Of a stretch of 64,000 nucleotides of DNA, positions 8,513-16,722 are shown piece by piece. Made by a program: the position numbers and the translations under genes. Under the pieces are notes generated by a model, which worked only from the letters and a program-made list of their open reading frames with translations, had not been told where the DNA came from and ran no database searches. Position 1 is the stretch's first letter. Each line of letters starts with the position of its first letter. This stretch comes from Chitinophagaceae bacterium (lineage in GTDB: Bacteria; Bacteroidota; Bacteroidia; Cytophagales; Cytophagaceae): assembly GCA_028288405.1 (NCBI GenBank), contig JAQBNS010000052.1, forward strand, positions 30,284 to 94,283, read 5' to 3'.

Positions 8513-10070
8513 ACTGCACAATATTGAAACGAAAATCTAACGGATCAAACAAAGGAATGATGTCGTCGATAAAGTTCGGGTCATTGATGAGAAAAGAAAG
8601 GAAAGAATCCGAACGTTCCTGTAAGCCTCCTCCGGGTAATAATTTTTCTTTTAACGTAGACAACTGTTTCATTTCCTGTTCCAGTTTTTGTTCATAGGTT
8701 TTAGCCACACGTTTCTCTATGTTTTCCAATTGCTTTTGCACCTTATGTTTTTCCGCTGCCAGCCAGTCTTTTAAATTCGCATCCGCTTTCAGTGATTTCT
8801 CTTCTACACCAAGCCAGAGCTTATCCAGCTCTGCTGCTACATCATTCCATTCCGGGATCACATGATTTTTTTCTGAAAGAAAAAACTGTTTCAATTCTTC
8901 TTCCGGTAAAAAAACAGATTCAGGTTGCAATCCTAATTTGTGTAGTTTACCCAATTGTTGTTTGCCTACTACCATGGCAAAGTTTCTAGGTAGCACGACA
9001 GGCATGTGCAAATGCAGTACTTCAAAAACTTTTTGCAATTGAAGCCAATAGGCCACTTCCGCGGGTCCACCGATGTAAGCGATATTGGGTAAAATATATT
9101 CCTGATACACCGGACGCAATACGACATTAGGGCTGAATGATTCAGGATGTGCATGCAATTCTTTTAAAAGACTTTCTTTGTCAAATACAAAATCAGTATT
9201 CAATACCGAATAGGTACCCTCTTCATACGTAATGCGATGTCGCCCTTCCGATGAAATGTAAAACACATTAATTTCCCTTGGGAAGATTTGACTTTTATAG
9301 CCTTGTTGTTCTAAGGCCTCTGTTTGCTTACGTACTGCATCAATAGAGATGCCTTCTATTATTTCTTTTTCTAAAACAGGAATAAACTGTTGCTTCAGTT
9401 TCGCATGATCTGCATCCAACACCACCAAACCATGCTTGCCAAACAATTCATTGAGCCAATAGTGTGTGGCTTGAGAAAGGTTATTGTACTGACTATATGC
9501 TTTTTTAAACACCTCCGGAATATCCGGTAAGCTTTCGATCCATTCTGATAATCCCTCGGTAGACACTCTACCGGCAGGGCCCTTCCCTTTTAATTCCGCC
9601 TGGTAACGCTTTCCAAAAATACTCAGGTGATCGATTTCTTCCAGGTCATGATCTTCCGAAGCCATCCAGAAAAGCGGTACAAAATGTTTGTCCGGCATCA
9701 GCTGTTTGCAAGCCGCAGCCAATTGTATCGTGCTGGCAATTTTATACAAGACATACAAAGGTCCTCCCAGCACGTGAATCTGCTGACCGGTAGTGATAAA
9801 GAAGGTTTCCGGTGAAGAGATACTTTCCAAATGTTCTTGCACAGCAGGAGACACCTGAAGTTGGCTATACTCCTCTTTCAACACTTCCTGCAACACCAAT
9901 CTCCGTTCCATAGGAAACGAACAATCGGCCAGGCATTTTTGCAAGCCTTCCGCAGAAGAAGCATAATGAATGAAAGAGGTAATCTTATCGTTTTGAGAGA
10001 TATAATCAGAAAGCAAAGAGGAAAAAGCTCTGGTTTGCTCGAGAGGGATTTTATGGATTGATTTTTTCAT
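8502..10070 (-). CDS. bshC: BshC, putative cysteine-adding enzyme of bacillithiol biosynthesis
   Basis: 522 residues, the normal family length. Recognisable landmarks are FITTGQQIHVLGGPLYVLYK (about 90-110), FVPLFWMASEDHDLEEI and YIGGPAEVAYWLQL, all diagnostic of BshC, followed by a coiled-coil segment (about 400-470). It adds cysteine to GlcN-malate in the last step of making the low-molecular-weight thiol bacillithiol. The cysE-cysM cysteine operon lies divergently about 320 bp away, which fits substrate supply. Overlaps the folate ligase at its 3' end. Confidence 0.92.
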   Translation of the reverse strand: MKKSIHKIPLEQTRAFSSLLSDYISQNDKITSFIHYASSAEGLQKCLADCSFPMERRLVLQEVLKEEYSQLQVSPAVQEHLESISSPETFFITTGQQIHVLGGPLYVLYKIASTIQLAAACKQLMPDKHFVPLFWMASEDHDLEEIDHLSIFGKRYQAELKGKGPAGRVSTEGLSEWIESLPDIPEVFKKAYSQYNNLSQATHYWLNELFGKHGLVVLDADHAKLKQQFIPVLEKEIIEGISIDAVRKQTEALEQQGYKSQIFPREINVFYISSEGRHRITYEEGTYSVLNTDFVFDKESLLKELHAHPESFSPNVVLRPVYQEYILPNIAYIGGPAEVAYWLQLQKVFEVLHLHMPVVLPRNFAMVVGKQQLGKLHKLGLQPESVFLPEEELKQFFLSEKNHVIPEWNDVAAELDKLWLGVEEKSLKADANLKDWLAAEKHKVQKQLENIEKRVAKTYEQKLEQEMKQLSTLKEKLLPGGGLQERSDSFLSFLINDPNFIDDIIPLFDPLDFRFNIVQYED

Positions 10071-10082
10071 TTAAAATAAGTA

Positions 10083-10254
10083 GTGGCAAGTTGTAAGTGG
10101 TAAGTTGTAAGTCTTTGATAAAGCGTCACAGATTTCTATTTCACCACTTCCTTTTAAATTTACTTAATAACAAGCGCTTATGGGTTATAAAGCGAAAAGC
10201 CGTATTTATAAGTCTTATTTATCACTTACAACTTACCACTTATCACTTACAACT
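10083..10254. repeat. Heptad-repeat inverted element, class AAGTGGT/AAGTTGT, copy 1
   Basis: The left arm (10083-10112) runs GTGGCAAGTTGTAAGTGGTA... and the right arm (10223-10254) is its approximate reverse complement. Both arms are 7-bp words, AAGTGGT or AAGTTGT, in tandem. A unique AT-rich core of about 110 bp separates them. It fills most of the bshC/cysE divergent spacer. Related copies are at 12085 and 62054. It is not simply a terminator, because both flanking genes point away from it. Confidence 0.85.
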
Positions 10255-10330
10255 GTCCATTAATTTTGTATATTTTTATCCGATGACCTTCCTATAATTA
10301 AATAAAAGAATGTATTTTCGAATCTTTCAG

Positions 10331-10342
10331 GCCCCTTTGGGG
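10331..10342 (+). other. GCCCCTTTGGGG mini-hairpin upstream of cysE
   Basis: Short GC-rich palindrome 48 bp before the cysE start. A near-identical GCCCCTTTTGGGGC lies 26 bp before rocD (22431). Function unknown; possibly leader structures. Confidence 0.3.
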
Positions 10343-10389
10343 TTGAATGAAAACAGAACACCTAGTCGCACCAAATAATTCAGTTTTAC

Positions 10390-11196
10390 ATGAGCAACAA
10401 CACATTTGCGCAGACCTTATTCGAAAGACATCAAAAAACGGATACCGCTCCTTCCACTTCCAGTGTATGCAAGCTCTTTACGCGTATTTTGCTGATGTTA
10501 TTTCCGGAACAGTCTCCTAAAAAATACCGTTCAGCAACCATCATCAAAGACCGTTTGGATATATACAACTCTGAGTTTAAAGAACTTTTGAATGTCATGC
10601 AGAAGCAGTTGGACAAAGATCCGGGCGTTATTTCGGCGGCTTTCATGGCTCAGCTTCCCAAGATTTACGAATTGTTGTGCGACGATATCAAGGCAACTTT
10701 AGCGGGTGATCCTGCGGCGAAAAGTGAGTATGAAGTGATTAGAACCTATCCTGGCTTTTACGCAATTGCCTTTCACCGCATGGCTCATACCTTGTATGAA
10801 TTGAATGTTCCTTTATTGCCCAGAATCCTTTCTGAATATGCCCATTCTAAAACAGGCATTGACATCCATCCGGGTGCACAAATTGGATCTAGCTTTTTCA
10901 TAGACCATGGCACCGGTGTAGTCATCGGAGAAACAGCCAGTATTGGTAAAAATGTAAAAATATACCAGGGCGTGACACTGGGAGCGCTGAGTGTAACCAA
11001 AGACATGGCTTCCCAAAAACGTCATCCAAGTATTGAAGACGATGTCATCGTATACTCAGGAGCGACGATTTTAGGCGGAGATACCGTCATCGGACACCAC
11101 AGTGTCATCGGTGGTAACGTATGGGTAATCGAAAGTATAGCACCACATTCGAAAGTATACAACCGTGCTCAACCTGAAGTAAGCACTAAAAAATAA
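10390..11196 (+). CDS. cysE: Serine O-acetyltransferase
   Basis: 268 residues. Transfers acetyl from acetyl-CoA to L-serine, giving O-acetylserine for cysteine synthesis. The N-terminal helical domain is about 1-140. The left-handed beta-helix of hexapeptide repeats follows (GIDIHPGAQIGSSFFIDHGT, GVVIGETASIGKNVKIYQGV), with the catalytic His in FIDHGTG and IGHHSVIGGN later. First gene of a two-gene operon: cysM starts 2 bp after its stop. A 57-codon ORF from ATG 10347 overlaps the start in another frame and is judged a shadow. Confidence 0.93.
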   Translation: MSNNTFAQTLFERHQKTDTAPSTSSVCKLFTRILLMLFPEQSPKKYRSATIIKDRLDIYNSEFKELLNVMQKQLDKDPGVISAAFMAQLPKIYELLCDDIKATLAGDPAAKSEYEVIRTYPGFYAIAFHRMAHTLYELNVPLLPRILSEYAHSKTGIDIHPGAQIGSSFFIDHGTGVVIGETASIGKNVKIYQGVTLGALSVTKDMASQKRHPSIEDDVIVYSGATILGGDTVIGHHSVIGGNVWVIESIAPHSKVYNRAQPEVSTKK

Positions 11197-11198
11197 CC

Positions 11199-12080
11199 AT
11201 GGCAGGATTATTAGATTTTATCGGCAACACGCCATTAGTAGAAATCAAACACCTCAACCCTAACCCGGCTGTTAAGATTTACGCAAAACTAGAAGGACAT
11301 AATCCCGGAGGAAGTGTAAAAGACAGAGCCGCTCTATCCCTTATCAAAGGAGCGCTCGAGCGAGGCGAAATAAAACCGGGTGATAAACTGATCGAAGCGA
11401 CAAGCGGCAATACGGGTATTGCCTTAGCGATGATCGCCCGTTTGTTTGACTTGGAAATCGAACTGGTCATGCCAGACAATTCTACCAAAGAACGTGTGTT
11501 GACCATGGAGGCTTTCGGGGCCAAAGTTATTTTAACTCCCGCAGCCATTTCTATGGAAGGAGCAAGAGACTATGCCGAGAACAAAGTCAAGGAAGGTGGT
11601 TACATCATGCTTAATCAATTTGGCAATCCTGACAACTGGAAAGGCCACTATACTTCTACCGGTCCGGAAATATGGAAAGACACCGATGGAAAAATCACAC
11701 ACTTCGTTTCATCTATGGGCACAACCGGAACCATCATGGGTGTATCTCGCTTTCTAAAAGAAAAAAACAAAGACATACAAATAGTCGGCGTTCAACCCGA
11801 TGAAAAGGCACGTATACCGGGCATCCGCAGATGGCCAATTGAGTACTTGCCAAAAATATTCGAAGCGCATCGCGTAGACCGAACCATGGATGTCAGCGAA
11901 ACGGAAGCGATTGAAATGACACGCCTGATGGCAAAGAAAGAAGCCATCTTCGCAGGCATGAGCAGCGGAGGAGCAATGGCTATCGCCATTAAACTAGCTA
12001 AAGAATTAAAAGAAGGAGTCATCGTGAGCATCGTATGCGATCGCGGCGATCGTTATTTATCTTCCGACTTGTTTGGGTAA
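11199..12080 (+). CDS. cysM: Cysteine synthase (O-acetylserine sulfhydrylase), CysM type
   Basis: 293 residues, PLP fold type II. The PLP lysine lies in NPGGSVKDRAAL (about 44), the substrate loop in TSGNTGIAL and the phosphate-binding loop in GTTGTIMG. It replaces the acetyl group of O-acetylserine with sulfide to form cysteine in the cytoplasm. The IGNTPLVEIKHLNP start and the short length (under 300) favour CysM over CysK. Starts 2 bp after cysE, so the two are co-translated. The sulfide source is not in the window: no sulfite reductase was seen. Confidence 0.92.
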   Translation: MAGLLDFIGNTPLVEIKHLNPNPAVKIYAKLEGHNPGGSVKDRAALSLIKGALERGEIKPGDKLIEATSGNTGIALAMIARLFDLEIELVMPDNSTKERVLTMEAFGAKVILTPAAISMEGARDYAENKVKEGGYIMLNQFGNPDNWKGHYTSTGPEIWKDTDGKITHFVSSMGTTGTIMGVSRFLKEKNKDIQIVGVQPDEKARIPGIRRWPIEYLPKIFEAHRVDRTMDVSETEAIEMTRLMAKKEAIFAGMSSGGAMAIAIKLAKELKEGVIVSIVCDRGDRYLSSDLFG

Positions 12081-12084
12081 TTTA

Positions 12085-12214
12085 AAGTTGTAAGTGGTAA
12101 GTAAGCATTGCACATGCTTCTTATAAAAAATAATGCAACATCATTTAAACTATTCATTTTGTTTAAAGTGAAAGTATAGACCCTACTTGCCACTTACAAC
12201 TTATCACTTACAAC
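12085..12214. repeat. Heptad-repeat inverted element, class AAGTGGT/AAGTTGT, copy 2
   Basis: The left arm AAGTTGTAAGTGGTAAGTAAG (12085-12105) begins 4 bp after the cysM stop. The right arm (12183-12214) is CTACTTGCCACTTACAACTTATCACTTACAACT. The core is about 77 bp and AT-rich. The right arm ends 9 bp before the haem-protein start codon. Confidence 0.85.
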
Positions 12215-12223
12215 TATTTCATT

Positions 12224-12673
12224 ATGATAAAAAAGCTAATCCTTGGTCTTGCCGTCCTGCTAATTTTGATCCAATTCATCCGCATCGACAAAACAAATCC
12301 TCCACTTGACAAAACCAAAGACTTCATCACACTCACACACCCTTCTGATGAAATAAAAGGTATTCTTGTTACGTCTTGTTACGACTGTCACTCTAATGAA
12401 ACAACTTATCCATGGTACAGCAATGTAGCTCCCATATCCTGGTGGTTAAAAGATCACATCAACGAAGGACGCGAGCATCTCAATTTTTCTGTGTGGGGCA
12501 CTTATACAGAGAAACGTCAACAACATAAATTGGATGAATGCATAGAAGAAGTACACGAAGGCGAAATGCCCTTATCTACTTATACTTCTCTGCACAAAGA
12601 AGCAAAGCTATCTCCTGAGCAACAGGAAAAAATAAATACCTGGATTGCGACATTGATTAAGAAGAAACAGTAA
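12224..12673 (+). CDS. Haem-binding domain protein (cytochrome c-like, single CxxCH)
   Basis: 149 residues. An N-terminal hydrophobic anchor (LILGLAVLLILIQFI) is followed by a small periplasmic domain with one c-type haem motif CYDCH (about 50-54) and the downstream block YPWYSNVAPISWWLKDHI, typical of the Bacteroidota haem-binding domain family (often annotated Haem_bd). Probably a membrane-tethered electron carrier or haem sensor; its partner is unknown. The short leader holds the arm of the upstream heptad element and no clear SD sequence. Confidence 0.85.
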   Translation: MIKKLILGLAVLLILIQFIRIDKTNPPLDKTKDFITLTHPSDEIKGILVTSCYDCHSNETTYPWYSNVAPISWWLKDHINEGREHLNFSVWGTYTEKRQQHKLDECIEEVHEGEMPLSTYTSLHKEAKLSPEQQEKINTWIATLIKKKQ

Positions 12674-12722
12674 TTTTTATCAAACAGACTTACCTCTAAA
12701 GGGGACTTGGCTTAAACTGTAA

Positions 12723-12765
12723 AATAAAAAGCTCATCGTATGTAATATGCAATGAGCTTTTTATT
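12723..12765. terminator. Bidirectional intrinsic terminator
   Basis: AATAAAAAGCTCAT / ATGAGCTTTTTATT: a 14-bp stem around a 15-nt loop, with A and T runs at the outer ends. It serves the haem gene and possibly the minus-strand gene. Confidence 0.75.
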
Positions 12766-12814
12766 TTGTATCCTTCAGAGGATTCAGGGACAAGACTACT
12801 GTCTCACAACTGGA

Positions 12815-12840
12815 ACAAAAAAACCTGCTGTTGGGCAGGT
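12815..12840 (-). terminator. Intrinsic terminator of the response-regulator gene
   Basis: On the minus strand ACCTGCC-CAACA-GCAGGT is followed by a T7 run, 30 bp past the stop of the receiver-domain gene. Confidence 0.8.
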
Positions 12841-12870
12841 TCGTAAGTATTATAATCAAAAAGCTTTTGC

Positions 12871-13275
12871 TTATTCGTCGTCTTTATTTCTAAAAAACTT
12901 TTTCACTACACTACTGAAAGCATTTTTTGTCAATGGCTTCACTACATAGTCTTTTATCTGATCATTTTTTTCTGCTTTTTCTTTATCAGATGAATCATTA
13001 GAAGAAGTCAATACTACGACTTCAATATCCAATCCTATCTTTTTAAACTCTGCCATGAAATCCCAACCGTTCATTACGGGCATGTTCAAATCAAGAAAAA
13101 TCACTTCTGGCTTTTGATTCTTCTCCTCTTTCAAATCAATTAAAGCATCCTCTGCCTTAGTAAATGTTTTAATCTCTACATCAGGATGTATCTTACGAAT
13201 CAACATGGTGTTGAACTTATTTGACAATGGATCATCATCGATAAAAAATACCATTGGTTTAGCCGAAGTAGTCAT
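12871..13275 (-). CDS. Single-domain response regulator (CheY-like)
   Basis: 134 residues, receiver domain only. The acidic pair is in FIDDDPLS, the phosphorylated Asp in VIFLDLNMPVMNGW (about 63), Thr/Ser in VVLTSSND and Lys in YVVKPL. No output domain, so it acts by protein contact or as a phosphate shuttle. It starts 7 bp after the end of the histidine kinase on the same strand, and the two almost certainly form a pair. Confidence 0.9.
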   Translation of the reverse strand: MTTSAKPMVFFIDDDPLSNKFNTMLIRKIHPDVEIKTFTKAEDALIDLKEEKNQKPEVIFLDLNMPVMNGWDFMAEFKKIGLDIEVVVLTSSNDSSDKEKAEKNDQIKDYVVKPLTKNAFSSVVKKFFRNKDDE

Positions 13276-13282
13276 AGTATTA

Positions 13283-14629
13283 CTAATTTTTAAATTGAAT
13301 TATAAACGTTGTGCCTTCATTTATTTTACTTTCAACGGATATGCGCCCTCCCAACATTTCTACATTGGACCTTACCAAAAACAATCCGATGCCTCGTCCT
13401 TCTGTCTTCTCTCCAAAAGTATGATAAAGCATAAAAACTCTATCATTATATTTCTCTAAGTCAATACCAGCGCCGTTATCACTGACTCTGATTTCTGTGT
13501 ACTCTTCTGTTTTACTTGCCGTCACTATAATTTCCGGATACCTATCGGATTTGCTATAGCGTATTGAATTTTGAAACAGATTAAATAGAATACTATGCAA
13601 TATCGTCTTTATCGTAACCAAATTCAAATCTCTTTCGAATTCTTCTTTGATGATTGCACCCGAGTGCTGAATTTCAGCAGCCAAAGAAACACCAACATTC
13701 TGAATGGCACCAGAAAGACTTACCACTCTTTTATTCTCTAACAATAAGTTTTTAGCGCTTAAAAGCACATTCAGATCCATGACGATCTCGTCCAGCTGTT
13801 CGGCAGATTCCTTTATACTCTCTATGACATGATCGTTCTGAACACCGTGTTCATTGGCTTCATAGAGGCTCACAAAACCTTTGATATTGGACAAAGGAGA
13901 TCTGATATTGTGTGATACGATATAACTGAATTGTTCCAGATTTTTATAACTGACCGATAAATCTTTGAATAGTTTACTTGTATATTCTTCCGACTTAATA
14001 CGCTTTATAGCCTCTTCCTCCAGTCTTTCTTGTTTCTGTACAAGGCTGTCAGTAAGGAGTTGGTAATATTTGGTATAATTATAAAACAATAGAAATATGA
14101 GGAATAAGTTAAAACTCATATTCAAATAATAGATGTCTAAACTTCCAACTTGCTCCCATGAATAAGGCGCAACAGTATATGCTTTGGCAAAAAAAACCAT
14201 CACGACAAATACCAACTCTAAAGCTATCGCATAAGCAATTAATTTCTTTTGATCTAAATCGAAAATCCAAAATATGAAAAGAGGGCCTGTTAAAAAATAC
14301 AAATGAAAGCCAGAATCAAAACCAATAAAATAAGACATCCCCAAAATACCCATGTTCGTTCCAAAGATGAGCAGGTAGTTGCCGGCGCTATAATACTTGA
14401 AGTAGTTAAGAACTATAACAATGAAAAAGGACACGTGAAAAAGAAAAACAACGATTACCGGATACCATAAACCGGCCATTGAAAAAATAAAATAATAGGG
14501 AGAGATAATCAGGATACCAATGATGCAAAGTAAATTCATTGATTTAAGCCTGTATTGTTTTTCAAAAGCTATAGCTTCTGTAACTCCAGCATGAGTGATC
14601 TCAGCAACAATTTTCTTTAAATTCCACAT
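13283..14629 (-). CDS. Membrane histidine kinase
   Basis: 448 residues. About six to seven N-terminal membrane helices (residues 30-195, e.g. MNLLCIIGILIISPYYFIF) and a short coiled coil precede a HisKA domain with phospho-acceptor FSYIVSHNIRSPLSNIKGF (His about 241). The ATPase domain has N-box LFNLFQNSIRYS, G1 DNGAGID and G2 GRGIGLFLV. There is no large periplasmic loop, so it probably senses within the membrane. Co-directional with the single-domain regulator 7 bp downstream. The 587-bp AT-rich region upstream holds no other gene; the signal is unknown. Confidence 0.88.
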   Translation of the reverse strand: MWNLKKIVAEITHAGVTEAIAFEKQYRLKSMNLLCIIGILIISPYYFIFSMAGLWYPVIVVFLFHVSFFIVIVLNYFKYYSAGNYLLIFGTNMGILGMSYFIGFDSGFHLYFLTGPLFIFWIFDLDQKKLIAYAIALELVFVVMVFFAKAYTVAPYSWEQVGSLDIYYLNMSFNLFLIFLLFYNYTKYYQLLTDSLVQKQERLEEEAIKRIKSEEYTSKLFKDLSVSYKNLEQFSYIVSHNIRSPLSNIKGFVSLYEANEHGVQNDHVIESIKESAEQLDEIVMDLNVLLSAKNLLLENKRVVSLSGAIQNVGVSLAAEIQHSGAIIKEEFERDLNLVTIKTILHSILFNLFQNSIRYSKSDRYPEIIVTASKTEEYTEIRVSDNGAGIDLEKYNDRVFMLYHTFGEKTEGRGIGLFLVRSNVEMLGGRISVESKINEGTTFIIQFKN

Positions 14630-15216
14630 GCCTAGGTTATGTACTATTATATTGACTTACCACGAATTAACCCTGGCTCAACACCCCAAAATCTCAAATT
14701 GGTCTGCTTGTATACGTGAAGCATCTGCTGACGGTTTCTTATATCAGATGTAATCCTCTCAAATTTTCACCCTTCTCATAATTTCCTATCCTCCATATAG
14801 AATCCTGTTCCACCTTAATAAAAGCTAATTATCTCGGTTTAAAGTCAACATTTTCCAAAAAATGTGACCCCTTAAACATCAAACCTTATACGAACGAATA
14901 TTTAAGCCTTCTAGAAGGAGCAGCAACCTGTAGAAATAATACACACTTGTTTTTTGGCAATAAAAAATATCTATCAACAACACTTTAAAGAAAACGAATA
15001 CCTCAAAAACGCAGATAAATACTATAACACAACCTGTCTACATCAACTATAAAAACATAAGCAACAATTCACAAAGTCAGTAATGACAGGCATTACAGCG
15101 CTAAATTCATACTATTGAATTCTTCTCTTTAGTTATTAAAAACAACTCTAAAGTCATAATTTTGCTGTCGATCCTGTGGACATATTATAATACTTTAGTA
15201 TATTTGATCTAACGAG
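14630..15216. other. Gene-free AT-rich spacer (587 bp)
   Basis: Divergent spacer between the histidine kinase and the arylsulfotransferase-like gene. I find no ORF of plausible composition and no tRNA-like fold. TATATTTG at 15199-15206 matches a -7 box but has no TTG at the right distance and would leave almost no leader before ATG 15217. Confidence 0.4.
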
Positions 15217-16551
15217 ATGAAAAGACCCATTAGAAATATTGCCATAGGACTGAGCACCCTTGTCCTGTTCTTTTTTATTTTATCTTATTACAGCCACCTG
15301 GTCTACAATGCCGCTTTAGATGGAAAAAATTCAGGTTTCATCGCGCATCATTTGACTAATTTTGCGAATTATCCAAATAAGATTGAAGAAGTCCTCACGT
15401 CAACAGAATTAGCTGGCATTCCTTCGACATACCTTAAACTGGACGCCAATTTTAAAGAGGTCAATACTCTTTCTTACAATTTATATGCAGTAAATTCTTT
15501 CTGGAACACGGATGGAGGCTACTGGGATATCAAATTATTTAACCTGCGCCAAGATTCCGTTTTATACAATTGGAAACTAAAAAAAAATGGATTGAATTTC
15601 GAAACGACTCATTGGGTATTTTCCAATGCGGTACCTCGAAGCTGCCTTATACTCCCAGACAAGTCTCTTATTTTAAGTGCAGATGAAAGTGCTAATCTGA
15701 TGAGATTAGATGCTCAATCAAATGTTATGTGGATCAATCACGATCTCATATTCCATCACACCATGAATTTTGGTGAAGACAGCACCATATGGACCTGTAC
15801 ATCTGATCCAGAGATAAAAGGTAATATACCTGTTAAAGGCATTCAAAATTTTAATGGAAATATCTACCGCTACAGAGAAAACTATATTACTCAACTTGAC
15901 AAGAACACGGGAAAAATTATTTTTCATAAAGGCGTTTCTGATATCTTAAAAGAAAATCATTACAAAAACTTCTTATGCGGGGTAAGTGATCCCGATAAAT
16001 ATCCTTATGATCCAATGCACTTAAATGATATTCAACCTTTACTAAAAGATTCCAAGCACTGGAAAAAAGGTGACTTATTGCTTAGTCTAAGAGATCGCTC
16101 ATTGATTCTACTTTACAGACCTTCAACCAATAAAATTATCAGACTTATCTTTGGCGAATTTCTTAATCAGCATGATCCTAACGTAATTTCTGATGATGAA
16201 ATTTCCATTTTCAATAATAATTATATCCAACATGAAAATGACACGTTAGATAATGTATGTATTATAACGGATACATTGTGTGCTTCTGAAATCATGATCT
16301 ACAATTTTAATGATTCAACTTTTACCAGGCTTTTAAATAATCATTTAATAAAAGAAAAAATTTGGACTGAAACCCAAGGAGTACATAGGATACTAAAGAA
16401 TGGAGATATCTTCATTGAATCTCAAAATAAAGGGAAACTCTATATCCTTAATAAATCAGGATTCGTATACAAAAAAATGTTGCATGCTCCGTTAGAAAAT
16501 TACGCCTATCATACTAATTGGATAAGAATCTACGAACAAATACCCTACTAA
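15217..16551 (+). CDS. Arylsulfotransferase (ASST)-like protein, membrane-anchored
   Basis: 444 residues. An N-terminal signal anchor (IAIGLSTLVLFFFILSYY) is followed by a beta-propeller-like body. Blocks resembling arylsulfotransferases are FHHTMNFGEDSTIW, YDPMHLNDIQPL, KGDLLLSLRDRSLILLYR and LNQHDPN, with conserved-looking His residues. The family moves sulfate between phenolic donors and acceptors in the periplasm without PAPS, but many relatives are uncharacterised. First gene of a tight three-gene unit: a 54-residue membrane protein follows after 6 bp, then a sulfotransferase. The neighbour supports a sulfation theme; the substrate is unknown. Confidence 0.6.
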   Translation: MKRPIRNIAIGLSTLVLFFFILSYYSHLVYNAALDGKNSGFIAHHLTNFANYPNKIEEVLTSTELAGIPSTYLKLDANFKEVNTLSYNLYAVNSFWNTDGGYWDIKLFNLRQDSVLYNWKLKKNGLNFETTHWVFSNAVPRSCLILPDKSLILSADESANLMRLDAQSNVMWINHDLIFHHTMNFGEDSTIWTCTSDPEIKGNIPVKGIQNFNGNIYRYRENYITQLDKNTGKIIFHKGVSDILKENHYKNFLCGVSDPDKYPYDPMHLNDIQPLLKDSKHWKKGDLLLSLRDRSLILLYRPSTNKIIRLIFGEFLNQHDPNVISDDEISIFNNNYIQHENDTLDNVCIITDTLCASEIMIYNFNDSTFTRLLNNHLIKEKIWTETQGVHRILKNGDIFIESQNKGKLYILNKSGFVYKKMLHAPLENYAYHTNWIRIYEQIPY

Positions 16552-16557
16552 TATCAT

Positions 16558-16722
16558 ATGTTGAGCACCTTATTATACATTGGACCAGGTCTAGGTATTG
16601 GAACCATATTGCTAGTTCTTATTATCTTGTTAATTGTTGCGGTAAGCTTTGGCTTAATTTTGTGGATTCCTATTAAAAACTTCTTTAAATGGATATTCTC
16701 TACTAAGTCGTCCAGCAAATGA
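16558..16722 (+). CDS. Small single-pass membrane protein (54 aa), below the ORF-track cut-off
   Basis: MLSTLLYIGPGLGIGTILLV then a continuous hydrophobic stretch to LILWIPIKNFFKWIF and a basic/Ser tail. It begins 6 bp after the ASST-like stop, and its TGA overlaps the sulfotransferase ATG as ATGA, so translation is coupled on the downstream side. The length, one long helix and positive C-terminal end are typical of a small membrane subunit. No family recognised. Confidence 0.7.
   Translation: MLSTLLYIGPGLGIGTILLVLIILLIVAVSFGLILWIPIKNFFKWIFSTKSSSK

Noticed and set aside
10347-10520. 57-codon ORF overlapping the cysE start in another frame, considered as the true N-terminus with a frameshift
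   Set aside because: The cysE frame has a family-like N-terminus from ATG 10390, and the overlapping frame has no resemblance to serine acetyltransferases.
15199-15206. TATATTTG as promoter of the ASST-like gene
   Set aside because: No TTG at -33 spacing, and the implied leader is only about 5 nt; kept only as a remark in the spacer entry.
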